This document shows, piece after piece, positions 35,461 through 44,031 of a stretch of DNA of 64,000 nt. The stretch's first letter is position 1, and each line of letters starts with the position of its first letter. The notes under the pieces are model-generated. The model saw only the letters and a list, made by a program, of their open reading frames with translations. It did not search any database and was not told where the DNA came from. The translations under genes and the position numbers were made by a program. The stretch covers positions 24,521 through 88,520 of the forward strand of contig CANRLF010000007.1 of the NCBI GenBank assembly GCA_947631395.1, written 5' to 3'. The DNA is from an uncultured Oscillospiraceae bacterium (lineage in GTDB: Bacteria; Bacillota; Clostridia; Oscillospirales; Oscillospiraceae).

Positions 35461-35503
35461 TTTTATGAACGCTTTAATTGGTTTTTGCAAAAATATATGC
35501 CTA

Positions 35504-36259
35504 TCAGGTTTTGGCGAGTTTTACAACGAAGGTGCTGGGGAGGAGCTTTGCCAGGACCCGGTAGAGCTTGAAGAAGGCTCTCGGGGTGTAAAACGCCCTG
35601 TCCGCTTTCGCGGCGCGGTAGCTGCCGGCGGCAACCTTTTTGGGGTCGCAGTACGGGAGGGTCCTGAACATCTTGGAGTTGCCCTTTATGCCGCCCACGT
35701 CAAGAAACTCCGTGTCCATGGGGCCGGAGCAAACGGCGGTGACGGAAATTTTCCGTTCCCTCAGCTCCTCCCGAAGTCCCAGTGAAAAGCTGGACACATA
35801 CGCCTTGGTGGAGCTGTACACCGTCATCCTGGCGTTGGGGCAGAAGCTTGCGATGGAGCTCACATTGACGATGTGGCTCCCCTCCGGCATATACGGCAGC
35901 GCCGCTCTTGTGACCAGCGTCATCGCCCGCATGTTGAGGTCCGTCATCCTGGTGAGAAGCTCCGGGTCCGTGTCCGCCACATTGGCGAGGTACCCGCACC
36001 CGGCGCAGTTGACAAGGGCCGCCACCTGTGGCTTTTCGTCCCCGAGCTTTCTTGACAGCGCCTCGATGTCCGCCTGACTCGTAAGGTCCAGCGGCACACT
36101 GACGGCGGGGATCGCCAGCTTTTCGCCCAGCTCATCCAGAAGCGCCTTTCTCCTGGCTATGAGCCAAACCTCCTCCACCTCCGGGAAATTCTCCGAAAGC
36201 TGAAGGGCGTATTCCTTACCGAGGCCCGAGGAGGCGCCGGTGACGATGGCGATCTTCAT
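35504..36259 (-). CDS. Short-chain dehydrogenase/reductase (SDR)
   Basis: The 251-residue protein starts MKIAIVTGASSGLGKEYALQ, with the TGxxxGxG cofactor motif, NCAGCGYLANV in place of NNAG, catalytic Ser in VNVSSIASF, and YSSTKAYVSSF (YxxxK). This is a classical SDR oxidoreductase; the C-terminus is longer and hydrophobic (FKLYRVLAKLLP), as in membrane-associated reductases of the DltE or 17-beta-HSD-like group. Substrate unknown. It starts 2 bases after the cyclophilin stop with a coupled ribosome-binding site. Confidence 0.88.
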   Translation of the reverse strand: MKIAIVTGASSGLGKEYALQLSENFPEVEEVWLIARRKALLDELGEKLAIPAVSVPLDLTSQADIEALSRKLGDEKPQVAALVNCAGCGYLANVADTDPELLTRMTDLNMRAMTLVTRAALPYMPEGSHIVNVSSIASFCPNARMTVYSSTKAYVSSFSLGLREELRERKISVTAVCSGPMDTEFLDVGGIKGNSKMFRTLPYCDPKKVAAGSYRAAKADRAFYTPRAFFKLYRVLAKLLPSTFVVKLAKT

Positions 36260-36261
36260 GC

Positions 36262-36780
36262 TCACACCTTCTCAGGCTCGCCGTAGTCAACGCCGAAGGT
36301 CTCAACTGTCACGGACTTTATGACCTGGGGCTGACGGGGCTTGTCGTTGTAGTCCACCCGGACGGAGGCGATCTCGTCCACCACGTCCATGCCCTCAGTT
36401 ACCTTTCCGAAGGCGGCGTACTGGCCGTCGAGGTGGGGGGAGTCGGCGTGTACGATGAAGAACTGGCTCCCGGCGCTGTCTGGTATGGAGGTGCGGGCCA
36501 TGGATATGACGCCGCGCTCGTGGGCGATGGGGTTATTCACGCCGTTGGCGGAGAACTCACCCTTTATGCAGTAGCCCGGCCCGCCGGTGCCGTTGCCCTT
36601 GGGGCATCCGCCCTGGATCATAAAGTCCTTTATGACCCGGTGGAAAATAAGGCCGTTATAAAAGCCGCGGTTGGCGAGGGATATGAAATTCGCCACCGAG
36701 ATTGGCGCCACGTCGGGCCTGAGCTCCACCTTGATAGTCTTGCCGTTTTCCATTTCGATGGTGGCTATGGGATTTGCCAT
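36262..36780 (-). CDS. Cyclophilin-type peptidyl-prolyl isomerase
   Basis: The 172-residue protein has the cyclophilin core: [50 protein letters not shown] and [15 protein letters not shown]. No signal peptide is visible, so it is cytosolic, catalysing cis-trans proline isomerisation. The conserved active-site Arg (FHRV) and Gln (SQFF) are present. It is the middle gene of the smpB-cyclophilin-SDR unit. Confidence 0.93.
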   Translation of the reverse strand: MANPIATIEMENGKTIKVELRPDVAPISVANFISLANRGFYNGLIFHRVIKDFMIQGGCPKGNGTGGPGYCIKGEFSANGVNNPIAHERGVISMARTSIPDSAGSQFFIVHADSPHLDGQYAAFGKVTEGMDVVDEIASVRVDYNDKPRQPQVIKSVTVETFGVDYGEPEKV

Positions 36781-36808
36781 TTTATTCTTTCCTTTCTTTC
36801 ACCGATGC

Positions 36809-37276
36809 TTATCGGATTTTTTCCTTCATGGTCCGGTCGATCTCCCGGTCGGCGTCCCGCCGCGCCTCGCTCTCCCGCTTGTCGTAGAGCTTCTTGCCCC
36901 TGGCAAGTCCCAGTTCCACCTTCACCCGCGAATCCTTGAGGTAAAGTGAAAGCGGTATCAGCGTAAGGCCGTCCTGCTGGACCCTGGCCTGGAGCTTGTT
37001 TATCTCCCGCCGGTGCATGAGCAGCCTCTTGGGCCTCATGGGCTCCCGGTTGAAGATATTGCCCTTTTCATAGGGGGAGATGTGCATACCGTAGGCGAAG
37101 AGCTCCCCGTTTTTGACGGAGCAAAAGGAGTCCTTCAGGTTGACCGCCCCCGCTCTTACGGACTTGACCTCCGTGCCGAAAAGCTCTATCCCCGCCTCGT
37201 ACTTCTCCTCTATGAAATAGTCGTGGTAGGCCTTTCTGTTCTGCGCGATGGGCTTTACGCCCCTGGCCTTCGGCAT
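36809..37276 (-). CDS. smpB: SsrA-binding protein SmpB
   Basis: The 155-residue protein begins [21 protein letters not shown] with GGGGGTGACCTG as ribosome-binding site. It has the OB fold and conserved [32 protein letters not shown] and the C-terminal tail [19 protein letters not shown], which reads the empty A site. SmpB delivers Ala-tmRNA to stalled ribosomes. It is close to ssrA in this window (~1.5 kb away, same strand). Confidence 0.97.
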   Translation of the reverse strand: MPKARGVKPIAQNRKAYHDYFIEEKYEAGIELFGTEVKSVRAGAVNLKDSFCSVKNGELFAYGMHISPYEKGNIFNREPMRPKRLLMHRREINKLQARVQQDGLTLIPLSLYLKDSRVKVELGLARGKKLYDKRESEARRDADREIDRTMKEKIR

Positions 37277-37300
37277 CAGGTCACCCCCCTTGTCAAGGGG

Positions 37301-37329
37301 ATTATAACACATGAAAAGGAAAAATAAAA
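37301..37329 (-). promoter_or_regulatory. Putative smpB promoter
   Basis: Minus-strand TATAAT at 37306-37301, with TTTTAT 17 bases upstream (37329-37324). The -10 is perfect and the -35 weak. It is 25 bases from the smpB start. Confidence 0.5.
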
Positions 37330-37355
37330 GTAGAAAACGGCAAATTATTAAACTT

Positions 37356-37856
37356 TTAACAGTCCTCCCGTTCCCGCCGGCCGAAGGTCTCTCTCAGCCT
37401 CTCCACGGCGTCGCCGTCGCATACGGTCACGCCGTGCTCCCTCAGATGCAGAAGATACTCCCCCGGCACATAAAGCGGCGTGCCGAACTCCGCCAGGCCA
37501 TCTGGCCTTTTGCCGTCCATGGCCCACACCGCCAGTATGTATCTCCCGCCGTAGTAAAAAAGCGACGCCACCGTGTCCCCGCCCCCATCTAAGACGGCCT
37601 CCAGAAGCGACTCTAAATCCGGAAATGTGAAAAACTCCGGCTCCCCCGCGCTCCGTTTGACGAATATGAGCACCTCGTGCCTGCCCGGGTACAGCTCCAG
37701 GCTCACCGCGCCCATGCCGTCGCCCCTGATAACGTCGCTGACTATCTGCCGCGCCTGCGTCGCCGTGATGCTCCGGGGGTCAAGATGCCGGCGCTCAAGC
37801 TCCTCCCCCGCTATGTATACCGAAAAGGCCCGCGCCCCTATGGCCTGGATCTCCAT
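37356..37856 (-). CDS. mecA: MecA-family ClpC adaptor protein
   Basis: The 166-residue protein starts [20 protein letters not shown], matching the MecA N-terminal domain (IERINEHTVKFYMSYGDIEDRG in B. subtilis). The C-terminal part ([18 protein letters not shown]... [13 protein letters not shown]) matches the ClpC-binding domain. MecA delivers substrates such as ComK to ClpCP. It is shorter than the ~215-residue Bacillus protein, with a shorter central linker. Ribosome-binding site AAAGGAGGCAAT. A tight hairpin sits 6 bases upstream of that site. Confidence 0.8.
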   Translation of the reverse strand: MEIQAIGARAFSVYIAGEELERRHLDPRSITATQARQIVSDVIRGDGMGAVSLELYPGRHEVLIFVKRSAGEPEFFTFPDLESLLEAVLDGGGDTVASLFYYGGRYILAVWAMDGKRPDGLAEFGTPLYVPGEYLLHLREHGVTVCDGDAVERLRETFGRREREDC

Positions 37857-37871
37857 TTCATATTGCCTCCT

Positions 37872-37890
37872 TTACCCCCTTCGGGGGTAA
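37872..37890 (-). promoter_or_regulatory. Hairpin directly upstream of the mecA ribosome-binding site
   Basis: TTACCCCC and GGGGGTAA pair perfectly around a three-base loop. In the mecA mRNA the stem ends right before AGGAGG. It could modulate ribosome access or be a relic of a termination signal; no T tract follows. Confidence 0.45.
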
Positions 37891-37961
37891 TGCCATTATA
37901 CCAACCCGGTATCGATATTTAAATGCAAAATGTATTCCTAAATAACCACTATCTTCCCCTG

Positions 37962-37990
37962 TTGACTTTCCCGCCCATATGTGGTATTAT
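37962..37990 (+). promoter_or_regulatory. Promoter of the Crp/Fnr-regulator operon
   Basis: TTGACT (37962-37967), 17 bases, TATTAT (37985-37990), near consensus. The predicted start of transcription is about 37997. Confidence 0.75.
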
Positions 37991-38003
37991 TTATTTCGCA
38001 AAT

Positions 38004-38019
38004 TGTCTCATATGAGACA
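38004..38019. promoter_or_regulatory. 16-bp palindromic operator TGTCTCATATGAGACA
   Basis: A perfect palindrome just downstream of the predicted transcription start (about +7 to +22). The TGTC-N8-GACA form resembles Crp/Fnr-family sites. Its position suggests autorepression by the Crp/Fnr protein encoded 20 bases further on, or repression of the whole operon. Confidence 0.65.
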
Positions 38020-38038
38020 CCTTAATGGCGGTGATACG

Positions 38039-38686
38039 ATGATAAATGACACACTCCTCGGCGTCGTCGCCCGCACGCCCCTCTTTTGCGGCATGGACAC
38101 AGGCGCCGTCAGCGCCCTTCTTGAGGCGGCGGGATACACTGAGCGCGCCTATTCCAAGGGCGACGTGATATACTCCCCCACCAATTTTCGCCGTGAGCTC
38201 GGCATCGTGCTCACCGGCGCCGTGACAGTCACCAAGGGCCCCCTTACGGTAAGCGAGCTCCGCCCCGGCGAGCTCTTCGGCGCGGCGGCCCTGTTCACCG
38301 ACGGCGCTCGGTACGTCGCCACCCTGACGGTCCGGGAAAAATGCTCCGTGCTGTTTTTGACCCAGGGCTCCGTGACGGCGCTCCTGGACCGTGACAGCGC
38401 CTTCCGGGCAAACTATATAAGCTACCTTGCCCAGCGCATCCGCTTCCTTTCGGCCAAGGTGGACGCCCTGTCCGTGGGCTCCGGCGGGGACAAGCTCTCC
38501 TCCTACATACTCCAGAACGCCGACGGCGACAGCCAGCTGACCGTCCGCTCCATGACGGAGCTCGCCTCGCGCCTCGGCATCGGCCGGGCCAGCCTCTACC
38601 GGGAGCTCACAAAGCTGAAAACCGCGGGTATCATCACCCAAAACGGGAAAAATATAACACTGTTAAAGCCGGAGCTTTTAAAATAG
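38039..38686 (+). CDS. Crp/Fnr-family transcriptional regulator
   Basis: The 215-residue protein starts MINDTLLGVVARTPLFCGMD after GGCGGTGATACG. A cyclic-nucleotide-binding-type beta barrel (residues ~20-120) ends in ELFGAAALFTDG, followed by a long helix and a C-terminal winged HTH (MTELASRLGIGRASLYRELTKLK). No Cys cluster for Fe-S sensing is present, and the barrel lacks the RxxS of cAMP-binding CRP, so the effector is unknown. It leads the ABC importer operon and probably controls it. Confidence 0.88.
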   Translation: MINDTLLGVVARTPLFCGMDTGAVSALLEAAGYTERAYSKGDVIYSPTNFRRELGIVLTGAVTVTKGPLTVSELRPGELFGAAALFTDGARYVATLTVREKCSVLFLTQGSVTALLDRDSAFRANYISYLAQRIRFLSAKVDALSVGSGGDKLSSYILQNADGDSQLTVRSMTELASRLGIGRASLYRELTKLKTAGIITQNGKNITLLKPELLK

Positions 38687-38708
38687 CCCCGTAAAGAAAG
38701 GAAATACC

Positions 38709-39851
38709 ATGAAAAAACTTCTCATTTTGCTGCTCACACTCTCCCTTGTCCTCTCCCTTGCCGCCTGCGGCGGTAACCCGGACAAGGCCGATAACGACGA
38801 CCAGTCCACCCCGTCAGGCTCCAACGGCCCCGACGACAACACCAACAAGCCCGACGCCGACAAGCCCAACGACTCCGACAAGTCCGACGACACCGACGAA
38901 CCCGATAGCGCCGACGAGCCCGACGGCGAGCCCGTTTCCGTGAACTTCGCCGTGCTCACCGGCCCCACCGGCGTCGGCGCCGTCAAGCTCTGGGAGAGCT
39001 CCGACGCCGGCAGCACCTTTGACAAATACACCGTCACCGCCGTTGCCGACAACAGCCAGATCCAGGCCGGCCTCATAAACGGCGACTACGACATCGCCGC
39101 CGTGGCCACCAACGTGGCCTCCGCCCTCTACAATAAGACCCAGGGCCAGGTGAAGGTCATCGCCATCAACACCTTGGGCGTCCTCTACGTCCTTGAAAAC
39201 GGCGACACCGTCCACTCCGTGGCCGACCTCAAGGGCAAGACCATCTACTCCGCCGGCCAGGGAGCCAACCCCGAGTACGTCCTGACCCACATCCTCACTA
39301 AAAACGGCCTCACCGTCAGCACCTCCGCGAATGAGGTTGAGAACGCCGACGTGAACGTCATATTCGACGACGCCTCCGTGATTCAGACGAAGATGGCCGC
39401 CGGGGAGATCGACCTTGCCATGCTCCCCGTCCCCGCCGCCACCGCCGTGCTCATCCAGAATAAGGACGTCCGCTCAGCCCTCGACATGACGGCCGAGTGG
39501 GACGCCCTCAAGACCGGCGGCCAGCTCACAATGGGCTGTGTGGCCGTGAGAGCCGAGTTCGCCGAAAATAACCCCCGGGCCGTGGAGCGTTTCCTTCAGG
39601 AGTATGAAAGCTCCATAAACGCCGTTAAATCCGATCCCGACAGCGCCGCGGCCCTCTGTGAGACCTACGGCATAGTCCCCAAGGCCGCCATCGCCAAGAG
39701 GGCCATCCCCGACTGCAACCTCACCTTTGTGGCCGGCGCCTCAGAGATAAAGTCCGTCCTGGAGCCCTACTACCAGGTGCTTTTCGACGCCAATCCCGCC
39801 TCGATCGGAGGAGCGATGCCCGATGAAGCCTTCTACTGGCAGGCCGGCTGA
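38709..39851 (+). CDS. ABC transporter substrate-binding lipoprotein, NitT/TauT/SsuA family
   Basis: The 380-residue lipoprotein (signal peptide ending LAAC) has an Asp/Pro/Asn-rich linker of ~50 residues, then a type II periplasmic-binding fold: FAVLTGPTGVGAVKLWE, NGDYDIAAVATNVASALY, LKGKTIYSAGQGANPEYVL and GEIDLAMLPVPAA. The family binds nitrate, sulfonates, pyrimidine precursors or other small organics. The ligand here is not known. The gene overlaps the permease gene by 29 bases. Confidence 0.88.
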   Translation: MKKLLILLLTLSLVLSLAACGGNPDKADNDDQSTPSGSNGPDDNTNKPDADKPNDSDKSDDTDEPDSADEPDGEPVSVNFAVLTGPTGVGAVKLWESSDAGSTFDKYTVTAVADNSQIQAGLINGDYDIAAVATNVASALYNKTQGQVKVIAINTLGVLYVLENGDTVHSVADLKGKTIYSAGQGANPEYVLTHILTKNGLTVSTSANEVENADVNVIFDDASVIQTKMAAGEIDLAMLPVPAATAVLIQNKDVRSALDMTAEWDALKTGGQLTMGCVAVRAEFAENNPRAVERFLQEYESSINAVKSDPDSAAALCETYGIVPKAAIAKRAIPDCNLTFVAGASEIKSVLEPYYQVLFDANPASIGGAMPDEAFYWQAG

Positions 39852-40599
39852 ACGGCCAATAAATAAAATTATCCGCGTCATAGCCCCGGCCCTCTTCTGG
39901 CTGGGGCTATGGTGGCTTGCGTCCCTTCTCATCGGCCAGGAGCTCTTTCTGCCCTCCCCCCTCTCCGTTGGGAAGCGCCTGCTGGAGCTCCTGCCCACCG
40001 CCGGCTTTTGGTATCACACCCTCGCCACCCTCCTCAGGGTCCTGATCGGCCTCGTCGCCGGCGTGGCCGCGGGGGTCCTCCTCGCCGCCCTCACCTTCCT
40101 GTCCGGCGCCGCCTCCGCCGTGCTCTCCCCCGCCATACGTGTGGCGCGGGCGACTCCGGTGGCCAGCTTCATAATCCTCGTGCTCCTCTGGGTGGGCTCC
40201 GACGCCGTCCCGGTGGTCATCTCCGCCCTCATGGTCATGCCCGTGGTGTGGGAAAACACCTCCGCCGGCCTTAAAAGCCCCTCCCCGGAGCTCATCGAGA
40301 TGTCCCGGTGCTACCGTATGGGCCTCTGGCGTCGGCTCAGGTACATCTACCTCCCCGCCGCCGCCCCATACCTCAAAAGCGCCGTCCTGAGCTCCGTTGG
40401 CCTGGCCTGGAAGTCCGGCGTGGCCGCCGAGGTCCTCTCCTACCCCCGCCACGCCATCGGCACCCGGATCTATTACTCCAAGCTCTACCTTGAGATACCC
40501 TCTCTCTTCGCCTGGACCGTGGTTGTGGTGGCCCTGTCGCTCATTATCGAGTCCGCGGTCCGCCGGGCCCTGGGCGCGGGAAAGGAGGCCCGGAAATGA
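39823..40599 (+). CDS. ABC transporter permease, NitT/TauT (SsuC-like) family
   Basis: The 258-residue permease has six predicted TM helices and the binding-protein-dependent transport EAA loop (KSPSPELIEMSRCYRMGLWRR...). Its N-terminus starts MKPSTGRPAERPINK within the end of the preceding gene, using GGAGGAGCGATG as ribosome-binding site. It forms the membrane channel with the adjacent ATPase. The overlap with the next gene is 4 bases. Confidence 0.88.
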   Translation: MKPSTGRPAERPINKIIRVIAPALFWLGLWWLASLLIGQELFLPSPLSVGKRLLELLPTAGFWYHTLATLLRVLIGLVAGVAAGVLLAALTFLSGAASAVLSPAIRVARATPVASFIILVLLWVGSDAVPVVISALMVMPVVWENTSAGLKSPSPELIEMSRCYRMGLWRRLRYIYLPAAAPYLKSAVLSSVGLAWKSGVAAEVLSYPRHAIGTRIYYSKLYLEIPSLFAWTVVVVALSLIIESAVRRALGAGKEARK

Positions 40600-41162
40600 G
40601 ACTTGAAAACGTCACCTTCTCTTACGGCGACAAGGTGATATTCCGTGACTTCACCCTGTCCCTCCCCGACCTTGGCGTCACCGCCATCTCCGGCCCCTCC
40701 GGTTGCGGTAAGACCACGCTCCTGCGCCTCATCGCGGGCCTCGAGCACCCCGCCTCCGGCACCGTCACAGCCCCGCCCCCCTCTGATATAGCCATCCTTT
40801 TCCAGGAGGACCGCCTCCTCCCCGGCTTCACCTCCTCCGACCAGCTCCGCGCCGTGCTCCGGCGCGGAGCGCCCACCGCCAAATACCTTGAGGCCGTGGG
40901 CCTTTCCGCCGAGGCCGACACCCCTATCCGATCCCTCTCCGGCGGTATGCGCCGCCGAGTCGCCCTTGCCCGTGTCATGGCCTTCGCCGAGGGCAAAAAG
41001 CTCCTGATCCTGGACGAGCCCTTCACCGGCGTGGACCCCGAAACAGCCAAAAAAATAATGTCCACCCTCCGCGCCCTCTCCATCCCCATCCTCTACTCCG
41101 CCCACGACTCCGAAACCCTCTCCCTTTCCGACACCCTAATCCCCCTCTCCACCCCCCACTAA
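40596..41162 (+). CDS. ABC transporter ATP-binding protein, short NitT/TauT type
   Basis: The 188-residue ATPase is shorter than the usual ~250 residues but complete in motifs: Walker A GPSGCGKTT, Q-loop LFQEDRLLP, signature LSGGMRRR, Walker B LLILDEPFTGVD, H-loop YSAHD. It lacks the C-terminal helices of the family. It drives the importer formed with the two upstream genes. The stop lies just before a dense repeat block. Confidence 0.88.
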   Translation: MRLENVTFSYGDKVIFRDFTLSLPDLGVTAISGPSGCGKTTLLRLIAGLEHPASGTVTAPPPSDIAILFQEDRLLPGFTSSDQLRAVLRRGAPTAKYLEAVGLSAEADTPIRSLSGGMRRRVALARVMAFAEGKKLLILDEPFTGVDPETAKKIMSTLRALSIPILYSAHDSETLSLSDTLIPLSTPH

Positions 41163-42120
41163 CCCCCCAAAAAAGGCTCCCCGTTTTAATGGGGAGCTGT
41201 CGAGCGAAGCGAGACTGAGGGGTTCCGCCCTCTTAAAAAGGTTGCGCCTCCGGCGCTGATTAAAAAACGGGAGGGTTTAGAACCCTCCCCTACGCAAAAA
41301 CAACCGTATACCCCCGTAGGGGCGGGTTCCCAAACCCGCCCACTTTTTTATTCCCACCCCCCAAAAAAGGTTTGCGGCTCCGCCGCACATTTAATCGCGC
41401 CGCAAGGCGCAACCTTGTTCCCCTTAGGCTCCCCTTCGTAAGGGGAGCTGTCGGCCGCAGCCGACTGAAGGGTCGAGGGTGTAGGCGTGTGCAAGCCCTT
41501 CGCCCTCGCCCCTACCGGCCCCGTGGGGCCACCTCCCCTTACGAAGGGGAGGTTAAAGGAACGCGCTCTCGGAGGCGTGTACAAAGCCCTTCGCACTCGC
41601 TTCCCCCCTACCCCCCTCCTACGAGGAGGGGGCTTCTATAAGCGGTTTGCGGCTCCGCCGCACATTTCATCGCGCCGCAAGGCGCAACCCTGTTCTCTTA
41701 GGCTCCCCTTCGTAAGGGGAGCTGTCGGCCGCAGCCGACTGAGGGATCGAGGGTGTAGGCGTGTACAAAGACTTCAGCCTCGACCCTACTGGCCCTGCGG
41801 GGCCACCTCCCCTTACGAAGGGGAGGTTAAGGAAAAGCGCGCTGTCGGAGGCGTGCGCAAATGTTTCAGACTCCTCCCCCTACCCCCTCCTCAGAGAGGA
41901 TGGGCAACCACTCGCAAATCCCCAAAAAACGTACCCGTAGGGGCCGATGCCCACATCGGCCCGTCCCCCGTCCCGCCCGCAGGCGATAAAATCCGCGGCC
42001 CTCCGGGCCGCTCCTCTCTCGCCTTCCCCGCCCCGGCGGGGAAGGGCAGGGATGAGGTGGGATAAGCGGCGCCAGCCGCAACCATATTCCCCCCACCCAA
42101 AAGGCCCCCCGGCCAAAAGC
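41163..42120. repeat. Dense cluster of structured intergenic repeats (976-base gene-free gap)
   Basis: In order: a GGCTCCCCGTTTTAATGGGG / TGTCGAGCGAAGCGAGACTG copy (41173-41225); a GGGAGGGTTTAGAACCCTCC / GTAGGGGCGGGTTCCC...AAACCCGCC copy (41262-41342); two long GGCTCCCCTTCGTAAGGGG / GTCGGCCGCAGCCGAC composites (41426-41625 and 41698-41880) separated by TTTGCGGCTCCGCCGCA stems; a GTAGGGGCCGATGCCCACATCGGCCC unit (~41938); and a closing CAGGCGATAAAATCCGCGG ... CCCCGCCCCGGCGGGG block. The protein-like frames inside are shared repeat products, not genes. Confidence 0.85.
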
Positions 42121-42138
42121 CGGAGAGCCTTTTTCCTT

Positions 42139-44031
42139 TCACTTTCCCGCCAGCGCCCTCTGCTGCTCGTTGAACTGTAGCGTATAGAGTTTGTAATACC
42201 TGCCCTTTTTATGCAGTAGCTCCTGGTGTGTCCCCTGCTCCTTGATGACGCCGTGGGACAAAACGATTATGTTGTCGGAGTGCTGTATGGTTGACAGCCT
42301 GTGGGCGACGATGAGCATGGTGCCGATGTTCTTCATCTTCTCCAGGGAGTCCTGGATAAGTATCTCCGTCTCGGTGTCGATGTTCGCCGTGGCCTCGTCC
42401 AATATCATCACCTCCGGCCGGTGGAGGATGGTGCGGGCGAAGCTCAGCAGCTGTCGCTGTCCGGCGGAGAAGTTATTTCCCCGCTCCCGGACCACCTCGT
42501 CAAGGCCCCCCTCCAACTTATTTATGAAGTGGTCGGCGTTGACGTACCGGCAGGCCTGCCATATCTCATCGTCGGTGAAGGACTCCTCCCGCAGGACGAT
42601 ATTGGACCTTATGGTGCCTGAGAAGAGGAACACGTCCTGAAGCATCTGTCCGAAGTGGCGGCGGAGGGAGGCTATCTTGATGTGCCTTATGTCGATGCCG
42701 TCTATGAGTATCTGGCCCTTTTGTATGTCGTAGTTGCGGCAGATGAGCGACAGTATCGTCGTCTTGCCCGAGCCCGTTGCGCCCACGAAGGCCACCGTCT
42801 CCTTGGGGCTCACGTGGAAGCTTACGCCCTTCAGTACCCACTCCCCGGGGATGTAGGAAAACCACACGTCCTTGAACTCTATCTCCCCCCGGATGTGCTC
42901 AAGCTCGATGGCGTCCGGCTCGTCCACAAGCTCCGGCTCCATATCGAAGATGGAGAATATCTTCTCGGCGGAGGCGAAGGCCGACTGGAGCTGATTGAAT
43001 TGCTCAGCCAGCGTCTGGATGGGGTTGAAGAACTTTGAGATGAACATGTAGAAGCTTACAAGCGTCTCGCTCTCTATGACCTGCCCCATGAAGCTCGTCT
43101 GACGTATATACCCCCGTCCGCAGAGGTAGAGCAGGCACAGCACCGAGCTTATATACAGCATATAGACCATTGGCCTGAAGATGCCGAATACGAACATCTG
43201 CTGGCGCTTGGCCTTTTTAAGGCCGTTGGACTTCTGGAGGAACTCCTCCATCTTTACCTCCTCCCGGTTGAATATCTGTGTGATCTTTATACCCGAGAGG
43301 TTTTCGGAAAGATAGGTGTTTATGTCCGTGGTCCTGTCCTTCACCGTGCGGAACACCCTCCGGGTAAAGGTCCGGAATATGACGGTGAATAACACGAGGA
43401 AGGGTATGAAGCACAGTATCATCAGCGTGAGCTCGTAATTCAAAAGGAGCATCGCCCCCAGCACGCCCACAATGACGAACACGTTGCGCAGCATATTCAC
43501 CAGGATATTCGTGAACATCATGGAAATGGCGTTCGTGTCGTTTGTGACGCGGGTCACCAGCTTCCCGACGGGTATCTGGTTTAACTGGTTGTGGCTCAGG
43601 CTTTCGATGTGGGTAAAGAGGTCCTGCCTGAGTGCTGAGAGTATCTTCTGCCCTGTCTTTTGCAGGATTATGGACTGGAAGTAGTTGCTCACCAGCGACA
43701 CGATAAGAATCGAGGCGTATACCCCCACCCTTATGAACAGGTCCCTCAACTCAAAGTCGTCCTTTATCACCCGCTCGATGTCGCCCACCAACAGCGGCGA
43801 GAGGATGTCGTATGCCGTGGCCACGAGCATCATAAAGAGCACCGCCGCGAAGCTCCCCAGGTACGGCTTGGCGTAAGGGAGCATCCTGGCCATTATCTCG
43901 CTGTCCGGCATGTTCCGGTCGAAGGTCACCGCGGCCTTCTTTTTCTTCAGTACGATATACGCGGCCACGAAGATCACGGTAAAAGCGCCGATCACCGCGC
44001 CCACAATGATAAGCGGAGAAAACTCACCCAT
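42139..44031 (-). CDS. ABC exporter half, canonical-site partner of a heterodimer
   Basis: The 630-residue protein starts MGEFSPLIIVGAVIGAF (ribosome-binding site GGAGGGAGGCGAGCGCA) and overlaps the upstream partner by 8 bases. It has an extra N-terminal TM helix, a six-TM core, and an ATPase with Walker A GATGSGKTT, Walker B VMILDEATANID (catalytic Glu intact), and a signature changed to FSAGQRQLL. This is the pattern of the TM288/BmrD-type subunit. Paired with the next gene it would form a heterodimeric exporter with one degenerate site. Substrate unknown; drugs or lipids are typical. Confidence 0.92.
   Translation of the reverse strand: MGEFSPLIIVGAVIGAFTVIFVAAYIVLKKKKAAVTFDRNMPDSEIMARMLPYAKPYLGSFAAVLFMMLVATAYDILSPLLVGDIERVIKDDFELRDLFIRVGVYASILIVSLVSNYFQSIILQKTGQKILSALRQDLFTHIESLSHNQLNQIPVGKLVTRVTNDTNAISMMFTNILVNMLRNVFVIVGVLGAMLLLNYELTLMILCFIPFLVLFTVIFRTFTRRVFRTVKDRTTDINTYLSENLSGIKITQIFNREEVKMEEFLQKSNGLKKAKRQQMFVFGIFRPMVYMLYISSVLCLLYLCGRGYIRQTSFMGQVIESETLVSFYMFISKFFNPIQTLAEQFNQLQSAFASAEKIFSIFDMEPELVDEPDAIELEHIRGEIEFKDVWFSYIPGEWVLKGVSFHVSPKETVAFVGATGSGKTTILSLICRNYDIQKGQILIDGIDIRHIKIASLRRHFGQMLQDVFLFSGTIRSNIVLREESFTDDEIWQACRYVNADHFINKLEGGLDEVVRERGNNFSAGQRQLLSFARTILHRPEVMILDEATANIDTETEILIQDSLEKMKNIGTMLIVAHRLSTIQHSDNIIVLSHGVIKEQGTHQELLHKKGRYYKLYTLQFNEQQRALAGK

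Noticed and set aside
41487..42065. 192-residue frame in the repeat cluster
   Set aside because: Its sequence (PPLTKGRLKER, FPAPAGKGRDE) is repeat-derived and recurs in other repeat copies, so it is not a gene.
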